Below, piece by piece: positions 17,586-25,196 of a DNA stretch of 64,000 nucleotides (positions within the stretch are counted from its first letter, which is position 1; every line of letters starts with the position of its first letter). Source of the DNA: Mesorhizobium helmanticense (lineage in GTDB: Bacteria; Pseudomonadota; Alphaproteobacteria; Rhizobiales; Rhizobiaceae); NCBI RefSeq assembly GCF_003034915.1, contig NZ_PZJX01000043.1, positions 62,001 to 126,000 of the forward strand. The letters are read 5' to 3'. The notes under the pieces were generated by a model, which was not told the origin of the DNA, did not search any database, and saw only the letters and a program-made list of their open reading frames with translations. The translations under genes were made by a program, and so were the position numbers.

Positions 17586-18461
17586 GTGTCCCAAATCAGA
17601 CTTCGCTCCTCCCTGCTGATGGCGCCGGCGCTGGCCTGGCTGACCGCCCTGATGGTGGTGCCATGTGCGCTGGTGCTGGCGCTCGCCTTCTTCCGGCGCG
17701 GCACCTATGGCGGCATCGAATACACATTCACGCTGGAAAATTTCGGGCTGGTCTTCGACCCGCTCTATGCCGGCATCTTCCTCAATTCAGCGCGCATCGC
17801 CGGCACCGCGACCCTGATCGCCGTCATCATCGGCTACGCCGCCGCCTATGCCATCGCGGCCGCACCACGCCGGCTGCAGCCGGTGTTGCTGTTCTTTGCC
17901 GTGCTGCCCTTCTGGTCCAACTATCTGATCCGCACCTATGCCTGGATCGTGCTGCTCAACCGCGAAGGTCTCGTCACCCAGCTGCTGCGCTGGTTCGGCT
18001 ACACCGGCGAGCCGCCATCGATGCTCTACACCGAAGGCGCCGTTATCGCCGGCCTGGTCTACAACTATCTGCCCTTCGTCATCCTTGCCTGCTACGCACC
18101 GCTGTCGCGCCTCAACCCGGAACTCGCCGAAGCCTCGCGCGACCTCGGCGCCTCGGTCGTGACCACGTTTCGACGGGTCATCCTGCCCTTGACCGTGCCC
18201 GGCATCGCCGCCGGGGCCGTCTTCGTCTTCGTGCTGTCGATCGGCAATTTCGTCACGCCGGCGCTGCTTGGCGGCGGCCGCTTCCAGATGATCGGCAATC
18301 TCGTCTACGACCAGTTCCTGACCGCCAATGACTGGCCGTTCGGAGCAGCGCTCGCCATGGCGCTGATCGCCATCATGCTGCTGGTATTGATGGCGCAGGC
18401 TATCGCCACCGATCGAGCGTCGGGCCATGCTGCCGAAGCGAGAAGCAACGTCGATGGCTGA
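17586..18461 (+). CDS. Polyamine-type ABC transporter permease (PotB-like)
   Basis: Inner-membrane permease of 291 residues with six predicted membrane segments. The cytoplasmic EAA loop reads EASRDLGASVVTTFRRVILP (about residues 180-200), the contact site for the ATPase. The GTG at 17586 is used; an internal ATG at 17620 is out of frame. There is no convincing ribosome site, and an intra-operon hairpin lies just upstream. Together with the next gene it forms the channel heterodimer. Confidence 0.88.
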   Translation: MSQIRLRSSLLMAPALAWLTALMVVPCALVLALAFFRRGTYGGIEYTFTLENFGLVFDPLYAGIFLNSARIAGTATLIAVIIGYAAAYAIAAAPRRLQPVLLFFAVLPFWSNYLIRTYAWIVLLNREGLVTQLLRWFGYTGEPPSMLYTEGAVIAGLVYNYLPFVILACYAPLSRLNPELAEASRDLGASVVTTFRRVILPLTVPGIAAGAVFVFVLSIGNFVTPALLGGGRFQMIGNLVYDQFLTANDWPFGAALAMALIAIMLLVLMAQAIATDRASGHAAEARSNVDG

Positions 18462-19248
18462 GCGCTCCCCCGCCACGCGACGCGCGCTCTGGCTCGTGCT
18501 TTCGCTGGTCTTCGCCTTCCTCTACATCCCGATTGCGGTGCTGGTGGCTTTGTCCTTCAACGAAGGCGGGCTGCCGACAGCATGGTCCGGTTTTTCGCTG
18601 AAATGGTACGTCTCGCTCACCGGCAATTCCGAGATCCTTTCGGCCGCGCTCAACACGCTGATCGTGGCGCTGATCTCGACCGCGATCGCCACGCTTCTCG
18701 GCACCCTGCTGGCGATCGGCATCGAGATGCGCCGCCAGTACGGCAAGGGGTTGGAAGCGCTGATCTTCGCGCCGATGATCATTCCCGACATCGTGCTGGC
18801 CATCGCGCTGCTCTCGTTCTTCTCCATGCTCAACCTCACCATGGGCCTGCACACCATCATCCTCGCCCATGTCGTCTTCAACCTCGCTTTCGTCTGCTCC
18901 GTGGTGCGCGCGCGGCTGAAGAGTTTCGACTGGTCGATCGTCGAAGCTTCCGCCGACCTTGGCGCTTCGGCACTCACCACCTTCCGGCGGGTGACGCTGC
19001 CAGTGATCCTGCCGGCGGTGATCGCCGGCGCGCTGCTCGCCTTCACGCTGTCGGTCGACGAGTTCATCATCGCCTTCTTCACCGCCGGCGCCGGGCGCGC
19101 CTCGACCACTTTGCCGATGCAGATCTATGCGATGATCCGCTTCGGCATCACGCCGGAGATCAACGCCCTGGCGACCATAGTCATGGCGGTCTCGATCACC
19201 GCGCTGACCCTGTCGCAACGGTTCAATCGCGGGATCATCGGCCAATGA
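18454..19248 (+). CDS. Polyamine-type ABC transporter permease (PotC-like)
   Basis: Second permease (264 residues, six membrane segments), with EAA loop EASADLGASALTTFRRVTLP and the family-typical FTLSVDEFIIAFFTAG. The ATG at 18454 overlaps the end of the first permease gene by 8 bases; an ATG at 18427 would add nine residues and a longer overlap. The stop overlaps the ATG of the ATPase gene (ATGA). Role: half of the membrane channel. Confidence 0.88.
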   Translation: MAERSPATRRALWLVLSLVFAFLYIPIAVLVALSFNEGGLPTAWSGFSLKWYVSLTGNSEILSAALNTLIVALISTAIATLLGTLLAIGIEMRRQYGKGLEALIFAPMIIPDIVLAIALLSFFSMLNLTMGLHTIILAHVVFNLAFVCSVVRARLKSFDWSIVEASADLGASALTTFRRVTLPVILPAVIAGALLAFTLSVDEFIIAFFTAGAGRASTTLPMQIYAMIRFGITPEINALATIVMAVSITALTLSQRFNRGIIGQ

Positions 19249-20318
19249 GTGAGCCCCGCACGCTGCTTCAAATCGATCATGTTTCGAAGAATTTCGGCCG
19301 GGTAACGGCGGTCGACGGCATCTCGCTCGACATCCGCGAGAACGAGTTCTTTGCTCTGCTCGGACCTTCGGGCTGCGGCAAGACCACGCTGCTGCGCATG
19401 CTGGCGGGCTTCGAGACGCCAAATGACGGTCGCATCCTGCTTGACGGCCGCGACATCGCCCGAACCCCGCCCAACAAGCGGCCGGTCAACCTGATGTTCC
19501 AGTCCTACGCATTGTTCCCGCATATGAGCGTCAGGGCCAATGTGTCCTACGGCCTGGAAATGGAACGTTTGCCGGCTGCTGAAATCCGCGAGCGCGTCGA
19601 TGCTATCCTTGCGACAACCGAGTTGGTGCCTTTCGCCGACCGCAAGCCGGAGCAATTGTCGGGCGGCCAGAAGCAGCGCGTTGCGCTTGCCCGGGCACTG
19701 GTCAAGCGGCCCCGGCTGCTGCTGCTCGACGAGCCGCTTGGCGCGCTCGACAAGAAACTGCGCGGCGCCATGCAGCTTGAACTGAAGCGCCTGCAGCATG
19801 AAGTCGGCATCACTTTCGTCATCGTCACCCACGACCAGGAGGAATCGCTGGTCATGGCCGACCGCATGGCGGTGCTGAAGGACGGCAAGCTGCTGCAATG
19901 CGACACGCCGCACGCGGTATACGAGTATCCAGCCGACCGCTTCGTCGCCGACTTCATCGGCGTCATGAATTTCGTGCCGGGCAAGGCCACGGCCGACGGC
20001 GTGCTGGCGGCCAATGGCGCGCGGATTGCGGGCAAGCTTCCTGCAACGCTCTCGCCCGGTGCGACAGCCGTCGCTTCAGTGCGGCCTGAGCGCATCCGGC
20101 TATTCCCCAAGGCTCAGACCGCCAACCGCATTTCCGGCACCGTCGAAGCGCTCGCCTATCAGGGCCTCGACCTGCAGCTGCATGTCCGCACGCCCTTGTC
20201 GCCAAAACCGTTCCTGGTGCGCGTTACCGCCGATGCCGCCGACCGCCGGCCGGTGTCGGCGGGCGATACGATCGAACTCGGCTGGGACGCCGCCGATGTC
20301 AGAATTTTCAAGGATTGA
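19245..20318 (+). CDS. Polyamine-type ABC transporter ATP-binding protein (PotA-like)
   Basis: ATPase subunit of 357 residues. Walker A GPSGCGKTT spans residues 40-48, with Q-loop LMFQSYALFPHM, signature LSGGQKQR, Walker B LLLLDEPLGALD and the H-loop histidine in VTHDQEES. A C-terminal TOBE-like beta domain (about residues 270-357) is typical of PotA/CysA-type ATPases and may sense substrate or regulators. The start is set by an ATGA overlap with the PotC-like gene; open sequence upstream in this frame is shadow. The next gene, a GT1 glycosyltransferase, starts 12 bp later. Confidence 0.9.
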   Translation: MSEPRTLLQIDHVSKNFGRVTAVDGISLDIRENEFFALLGPSGCGKTTLLRMLAGFETPNDGRILLDGRDIARTPPNKRPVNLMFQSYALFPHMSVRANVSYGLEMERLPAAEIRERVDAILATTELVPFADRKPEQLSGGQKQRVALARALVKRPRLLLLDEPLGALDKKLRGAMQLELKRLQHEVGITFVIVTHDQEESLVMADRMAVLKDGKLLQCDTPHAVYEYPADRFVADFIGVMNFVPGKATADGVLAANGARIAGKLPATLSPGATAVASVRPERIRLFPKAQTANRISGTVEALAYQGLDLQLHVRTPLSPKPFLVRVTADAADRRPVSAGDTIELGWDAADVRIFKD

Positions 20319-20330
20319 TGGAGAAGCCTG

Positions 20331-21605
20331 ATGGCGCAGAAGACGATCGCGTTTTTCCCGGAAGCCGCCTTTGGCCCGGCGCTCAATTCCGTCGGCATCG
20401 CCCAGGCGGTCGAGGCGCGTGGCCACAAGACGGTGTTCCTGTCGGATCCCGGCTTCGTCGACGTCTACAAGGGCTATGGTTTCGAAGCGCATCCGGTGAA
20501 CCTCTCCGAGCCGATGCCGCCGGAACAGATGGCCAAGTTCTGGGAGGACTTCATCAACGGCCACATCCCCAACTTCCGCAAATCGCCCTACGACCAGGTC
20601 GACAACTATGTGAAGGATTGCTGGACGGCGATCGTCGACAGCGCGAAGTGGGCACAGAAGGATCTGCCGCGCGTTCTCGATGCCATCAAGCCCGATGTCA
20701 TCTGCGTCGACAACGTCATCCTGTTTCCGGCGATCAAGCAGTATGGCAAGCCATGGGTGCGCGTCATTTCCTGCTCCGAAAACGAGATCGAGGACGAGGA
20801 CATCCCGCCGCATCTCTCCGGCTGCGGCGAGGACGACCATGCCGAGCACCAGCGCTACCGCGACCATTTCAACGCGGTGATCAAGCCGATCCATGACGAC
20901 TTCAACGCGTTCCTGACCGCCAACAACGAAGCCCCCTATCCGATCGGCCAGTTCTTCGAGGCTTCGCCCTATCTCAATTTGCTGCTCTACCCCGAGGCGG
21001 CGAAGTTCAAGCGTCGCCATCCGCTCGACCCGGCGAAGTTCCAGTATCTCGAAGGCTGCGTGCGGCAGGAGAAACCCTACGCCGTGCCGACCTTCGCGAA
21101 GAACAATGACGGGCCGCTGCTCTACGTGTCCTTCGGCAGCCTCGGGGCCGGCGATGTCGATTTGTTGAAGCGCATCATCGCGACGCTGGGCAAGACGCGC
21201 TACCGGGCGCTGGTCAATGTCGGCGGCTACAAGGACCAGTATACTGACGTGCCAGGCAACGTCATCGTCGAGAGCTGGTTCCCGCAACCCTCGGTCATTC
21301 CGCAGGTCGATGCGGTGATCCACCATGGCGGCAACAACTCCTTCACCGAATGCCTCTATTTCGGCAAGCCGGCCATTATCATGCCGTATGTCTGGGACGG
21401 CCACGACAACGCCACAAGGGTCGAGGAAACCGGCCACGGCTTCGGCATGCCGCGCTACGACTGGAGCGACGCCGAGCTGGTCGCCAGGATCGAAGCCTGC
21501 CTGACCGACCCGGCGATGAAGGCCAAGCTGGCGAAGACCTCGGCGCAGATGCAATCCCAGAACGGCCCGGAGAAGGCGGCGGGTTTGCTGGAGAAGCTGC
21601 TGTGA
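20331..21605 (+). CDS. GT1-type glycosyltransferase, copy B
   Basis: A 424-residue paralogue of the gene at 13979-15262, sharing the N-terminal FPEAxFGxALNxVGIAQA pattern and the C-terminal block LYVSFGSLGAGDVD, WFPQPSVI, IHHGGNNSF, MPYVWDGHDNATRVEETGHG. GT-B fold, no signal peptide or membrane segment, so it should act in the cytosol on a small molecule with a nucleotide-sugar donor. The ATG has GGAG 7-10 bases upstream. It is embedded in the importer operon, 12 bp after the ATPase gene, so it is probably expressed with uptake. Donor and acceptor are unknown; it could also run in reverse and remove sugar from an imported glycoside. Confidence 0.82.
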   Translation: MAQKTIAFFPEAAFGPALNSVGIAQAVEARGHKTVFLSDPGFVDVYKGYGFEAHPVNLSEPMPPEQMAKFWEDFINGHIPNFRKSPYDQVDNYVKDCWTAIVDSAKWAQKDLPRVLDAIKPDVICVDNVILFPAIKQYGKPWVRVISCSENEIEDEDIPPHLSGCGEDDHAEHQRYRDHFNAVIKPIHDDFNAFLTANNEAPYPIGQFFEASPYLNLLLYPEAAKFKRRHPLDPAKFQYLEGCVRQEKPYAVPTFAKNNDGPLLYVSFGSLGAGDVDLLKRIIATLGKTRYRALVNVGGYKDQYTDVPGNVIVESWFPQPSVIPQVDAVIHHGGNNSFTECLYFGKPAIIMPYVWDGHDNATRVEETGHGFGMPRYDWSDAELVARIEACLTDPAMKAKLAKTSAQMQSQNGPEKAAGLLEKLL

Positions 21606-21632
21606 GTGCGATGGTTGACATGCCGAGCCAAG

Positions 21633-21793
21633 GCACCCCCCTCTGGCCTGCCGGCCATCTCCCCCTCAAGGGGGGAGATTGGATGCCCCCTCGGCTTTCG
21701 CCAATCTCCCCGGCTGCTGAAAGGGCGTGGTACCCGAAGCTGCCAATCTCCCCCCTTGAGGGGGAGATGTCCGGCAGGACAGAGGGGGGCGCC
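21633..21793. repeat. Composite palindromic intergenic element (copies 2 and 3)
   Basis: Two units of the element seen at 6244-6295 in opposite orientations. 21742-21793 is identical to copy 1 over 52 bp. 21633-21683 is an inverted, slightly diverged copy, with CATCTCCCCCTCAAGGGGGG at its hairpin. The 58 bp between them (GCCCCCTCGGCTTTCG and onward) looks like part of the same mosaic. It fills most of the 232-bp gap between glycosyltransferase B and the first cupin gene. Confidence 0.8.
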
Positions 21794-21837
21794 GTAGAGC
21801 GGAGGTCTAACAGGGCCAAGCATGGCGGAGTCCCCGC

Positions 21838-22188
21838 ATGACCTCCTCCGCCCCGCACCTCCACCAGGCCTCGACCCGCACCGATCTCGTCGACTGGGGC
21901 GCCCAGCCCGACGCACTCGAAGGCGCTTCGCATTCCACCGGCAGGCTGGTGCACAAGGGACCGAATAACCAGCCGGAATCCGGCATCTGGGTCTGCACAC
22001 CCGGCCGCTGGCGGCTGGCCATTCCGCGCGACGAACTGTGTCACTTCGTCGCCGGCCGCGCCACCTACAGATCGGATGACGGCGAGGTGCTGGAAGTCGC
22101 CGCCGCCACGGTGGTCATGTTCCCGGCCGGTTGGACCGGGGAATGCACCGTGCACGACACCATCCGCAACATCTACATGCTGGCTTGA
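21838..22188 (+). CDS. Small cupin domain protein, tandem copy 1
   Basis: A 116-residue single-domain beta-barrel protein of the Cupin_3 (DUF861, EutQ/ureidoglycine-aminohydrolase-like) type. Typical strands are ESGIWVCTPGRWRLA, RDELCHFVAGRATY and VMFPAGWTGECTV. It is clearly paralogous to the next gene. Such stand-alone cupins often sit next to catabolic oxidoreductases and may act as sensors, isomerases or aminohydrolases; none of these can be chosen from sequence. No strong Shine-Dalgarno is evident. The palindromic repeat separates it from the glycosyltransferase gene, so it may have weaker read-through expression. Confidence 0.8.
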   Translation: MTSSAPHLHQASTRTDLVDWGAQPDALEGASHSTGRLVHKGPNNQPESGIWVCTPGRWRLAIPRDELCHFVAGRATYRSDDGEVLEVAAATVVMFPAGWTGECTVHDTIRNIYMLA

Positions 22189-22211
22189 AGCCGGCCACCG
22201 GAGTTCCTGAA

Positions 22212-22556
22212 ATGACCACGCCAATCATGCAATCCCCGCTGGCCATCACCGACCTGGTCGACTGGGGCGTCATCCCGACCATGATCGAGGGCGAATCCCG
22301 CACCTCGGGCAGACTGCTGCACAAAGGGCCGGAAGGCCGCTCCGAATGCGGACTGTGGGTCTGCACCCCGGGCAAATGGCACTGCCATGTCACCCGTGAC
22401 GAGTTCTGCCACTTCCTCGAGGGCCGCTGCACCTATGTGCATGAATCCGGCGAGGTGATCGAGATCGAGCCCGACACGGCGGCGTTCTTCCCGCAGGACT
22501 GGAAAGGCGTCTGCACCGTCCATGAGACGATCAAGAAAGTCTACATGATCCGCTGA
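22212..22556 (+). CDS. Small cupin domain protein, tandem copy 2
   Basis: A 114-residue Cupin_3 protein that arose by tandem duplication with the preceding gene: both begin with TDLVDWG, followed by GRLxHKGP, WVCTPGxW, RDExCHFxxGRxTY and CTVHxTIxxxYM. Copy 2 has more histidines in the barrel (KWHCHVTRDEFCHF), so it is the better candidate for metal binding. The start ATG (22212) is supported by alignment with copy 1; a longer open frame upstream is not. It is followed 20 bp later by the aldehyde dehydrogenase gene. Confidence 0.8.
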   Translation: MTTPIMQSPLAITDLVDWGVIPTMIEGESRTSGRLLHKGPEGRSECGLWVCTPGKWHCHVTRDEFCHFLEGRCTYVHESGEVIEIEPDTAAFFPQDWKGVCTVHETIKKVYMIR

Positions 22557-22576
22557 GCGGGCCTGAAAGGACGACC

Positions 22577-24085
22577 ATGGATTTCTCCGCTGACCGGCCG
22601 GCTTTCTTCGTCAATCCGGATTATCGGCCGATGACCGGCACGGCAAAACCGGTGATCGACCCGGCGACGCTGGAGACCGTGGGCGAAATTGGCGCCGCCA
22701 GCGACGGCGAGATCGACACCGCGCTCACAGCGGCGACCAAGGCGCAAGTCGCCTGGAAAAAACTCGACGCCAAGAGCCGCGCCAAACATCTGCACGCCGT
22801 TGCCAACGCCATCGAGGCCGCCGACTTCACCCGCTGCGCCGAGCTGATGGTGCGCGAGATGGGCAAGCCCTATCCGGAAGCGATCGGCGAGATCGCCAAT
22901 TGCGCACCGATCTTCCGCTACTATGCCGAGATGGCGCGCGACGAGGCCGGCAAGGTCGCGGGCACGACGCAGGCCGGTTCGTTCCAATATGCACGCTACG
23001 AGCCCTATGGCACGTCGGTGCACATCATGCCCTACAACTTCCCGATCCTGCTGATGTGCTGGACGGTCGCCGCCTCGCTTGCCGCCGGCAATGCCTGCGT
23101 CATCAAGCCGGCCGAGGCGACGACGCTGTCGACGCTCGACTATATCAAGGTGTTCCGCTCGCTGCCGGAGGGCCTGATCTCCTGCCTGCCCGGCGGCGCT
23201 GCCACCGCTCAGGCGCTGATCGCTTCGGAGCGCACCCATGCGGTCGCCTTCACTGGCTCGGTCGCCGCCGGCAAGGCCGTCGCGGTTGCTTGCGCCGAAC
23301 GCATGAAGCCTTGCGTCATCGAGGCCGGCGGCAGCGATCCGCTGATCATCAGCGAACACGCGCCGCTCGAGGTGGCGGCAGCCGGCTCCGTCACCGCCGC
23401 TTTCCACCTCACCGGCCAGGTCTGCACCTCGGCCGAACGCTTCTTTGTCGTCGACGCCGTGCACGATCGCTTCGTCGAGCTGTTCGCCGAAAAGACGCGC
23501 GCGCTGCGCATCGGCAACGGCTTGGACAAGAGCGAGATTGGGCCGCTGGTCAGCGAGGCGGCGCGGGCCAAGGTCATGCGGCTGGTCGACGATGCGATCT
23601 CCCATGGCGCCAAGGCGGTCACCGGCGGACGCATTCCCCCAGCCCACAACACCGGCTGGTTCTACGAGCCGACGATCCTGACCGGCATCACGCCCGACAT
23701 GGCGATCGTGCGAGAGGAATGTTTCGGGCCGGTCGCCGCCATCTGCCGGGTGAAAGATTTCGACGAGGCGATCAGGCTCGCCAATGACAGCCCGTTCGGA
23801 CTCGGCGCCTCGGTGTTCACCACCGATCTTGCCGAGGCGCATGAGGCAGCCGAACGGCTCGAGGCCGGCATGGTCTGGGTCAACAACCCGCTGATCGACA
23901 ATGACGCCCTGCCCTTCGGCGGCTGGAAGGCCTCGGGCCTCGGCCGCGAACTCGGCCGCCAGGGGCTCGACACCTTCCGCCGCTCCAAGATGGTGATCAT
24001 CGACCATAAGCCCGAGATCCAGGGCTGGTGGTATCCCTATCCCGACAGCTGGTTCCGCGAGGCCGGCGGTCGCAAGCATGTGTGA
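22577..24085 (+). CDS. NAD(P)-dependent aldehyde dehydrogenase
   Basis: Aldehyde dehydrogenase superfamily enzyme of 502 residues. Visible active-site elements are Asn154 (MPYNFPI), the probable general base Glu249 (VIEAGGSDP) and nucleophile Cys283 (GQVCTSAE). The usual ELGG box reads EAGG. It could oxidise the aldehyde made by the PuuB-like oxidase, as PuuC does in the E. coli putrescine route, giving a gamma-glutamyl amino acid; a succinate-semialdehyde type activity is the alternative. It is the last gene of the rightward arm, with a ribosome site near AAAGGACGACC, and is followed by a terminator hairpin. No PuuD-like hydrolase was found nearby. Confidence 0.9.
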   Translation: MDFSADRPAFFVNPDYRPMTGTAKPVIDPATLETVGEIGAASDGEIDTALTAATKAQVAWKKLDAKSRAKHLHAVANAIEAADFTRCAELMVREMGKPYPEAIGEIANCAPIFRYYAEMARDEAGKVAGTTQAGSFQYARYEPYGTSVHIMPYNFPILLMCWTVAASLAAGNACVIKPAEATTLSTLDYIKVFRSLPEGLISCLPGGAATAQALIASERTHAVAFTGSVAAGKAVAVACAERMKPCVIEAGGSDPLIISEHAPLEVAAAGSVTAAFHLTGQVCTSAERFFVVDAVHDRFVELFAEKTRALRIGNGLDKSEIGPLVSEAARAKVMRLVDDAISHGAKAVTGGRIPPAHNTGWFYEPTILTGITPDMAIVREECFGPVAAICRVKDFDEAIRLANDSPFGLGASVFTTDLAEAHEAAERLEAGMVWVNNPLIDNDALPFGGWKASGLGRELGRQGLDTFRRSKMVIIDHKPEIQGWWYPYPDSWFREAGGRKHV

Positions 24086-24102
24086 GGTGTAAAACAGCAA
24101 TT

Positions 24103-24123
24103 CCGCCGGGAGAAACCCGGCGG
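24103..24123. terminator. Terminator-like hairpin after the aldehyde dehydrogenase gene
   Basis: CCGCCGGG (24103-24110), loop AGAAA, CCCGGCGG (24116-24123), followed by CATCTTCCTT. It lies between two convergent genes 17 bp after the stop, so it may serve both strands. Confidence 0.65.
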
Positions 24124-24164
24124 CATCTTCCTTGACTGGCTACTGCCGTTTCGGCGGCGATTCG

Positions 24165-24902
24165 CTACGGCGTCGGTTGCATCGCGGCGGCTGTCTGGTC
24201 GATCTTGTCGGCAAGGACGCCCTGGGCCCAGGCCGTGACCTCGGCGTCGACGGGTTTGTTTGCCATGTCCGTCAGCGCCGCGTCGAGCGATGCATCATCG
24301 GTGCCGGCGGATACCGCCTCCGCCGCGTCATTGGCGGCGGTGACTGCTGCCTCCTGGGCAGTGACCTCGGCCTGCAGAGCCGATATCTTCCCAGGCAGGG
24401 CCGCCTGGTCTTCGGGCGACATGGCGGCAATCTGATCGGGCGTCAGCGACGTCAGCGCGCTCAACTGCGAATTCAGCGCATCGAGCTGAGCCTGGGCCGT
24501 GTCAGCCGCGGCCTGGGCGACCTTGGCTTTCGCGGATTGCATCACGAAAGCCTGAATGGCAGCGAACTTCTTGCTCTTCGAGTTCATATAGGCATTGATG
24601 TTGCGCTGCAGCGAGTTCAGCCGGCCGAGTTTGGCGTGGATGTTCTTCTCCTTCTGCACGGACGAGACCTGCGTGGTCGCATCGACCGTGGTTTTCGCCT
24701 TGGCTGCCTGCCCCCGGGCCGACGACTTGCCGTGCGAAGCGCCGCTCTTGCCATGGCCATGGCCGCTGCCGCCACTGCTGCCGCCGGCATGGCCGCCGCC
24801 GTGCCCGCCGCCACCACCGTGCCCGCCGGCACCGGCGAGCGCGGGAGACGCCAGAAGCGCCAATGCGGCAAGCCCCGCGAACAGCGTTTTTCGATTTGTC
24901 AT
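24165..24902 (-). CDS. Secreted Gly/His-rich protein of unknown function
   Basis: A 245-residue protein I cannot assign. It has a clear Sec signal peptide (MTNRKTLFAGLAALALLASP, cleavage near ALA-G), then a low-complexity Gly/His/Ser/Lys region to about residue 66 (GHGGGGGHGGGHAGG), then a mostly alpha-helical Ala/Gln/Asp-rich region with heptad-like spacing that could form coiled coils (about 85-185). It is probably periplasmic. The histidine-rich stretch could bind metal ions, but that is inference. A good ribosome site (GGAGG) precedes the ATG. It is convergent with the aldehyde dehydrogenase gene and stands alone. Confidence 0.75.
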   Translation of the reverse strand: MTNRKTLFAGLAALALLASPALAGAGGHGGGGGHGGGHAGGSSGGSGHGHGKSGASHGKSSARGQAAKAKTTVDATTQVSSVQKEKNIHAKLGRLNSLQRNINAYMNSKSKKFAAIQAFVMQSAKAKVAQAAADTAQAQLDALNSQLSALTSLTPDQIAAMSPEDQAALPGKISALQAEVTAQEAAVTAANDAAEAVSAGTDDASLDAALTDMANKPVDAEVTAWAQGVLADKIDQTAAAMQPTP

Positions 24903-25196
24903 GGTAACCTCCTCGGGGAATCGCCACCCTTCGCCACAACCGCTAGGGAACCATCGTATGAGAAATCGCTAATTGTATAGAGCGAACTTTAGACAAATGC
25001 GGGCCCAATACGCGGCCTTGCAACCAGGTGGCACCATAACCATTTGATATCAAACACAAATCGACGCCCTTAAACCGCCGTGGCACTGAAGTCCTATGTC
25101 CGCCAGACCATAGTCCTACGGTCGGCCATAGCACGGGTTGAGGTTGTGCTGGAAAGGCGTTGAAATAAGAGAAGTCGATGACGAAAAGCACAGGCC
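24903..25196. other. Intergenic region without a recognisable gene
   Basis: 294 bp between the Gly/His-rich gene and the short-chain dehydrogenase gene, less GC-rich than its surroundings. It should hold the promoter of the leftward secreted-protein gene and the terminator of the leftward importer operon. CTATG...CATAG at 25094-25131, with inner GCCAGACC/GGTCGGC pairing, is an imperfect inverted repeat that might be that terminator. A short open frame on the minus strand has no support. Confidence 0.5.
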
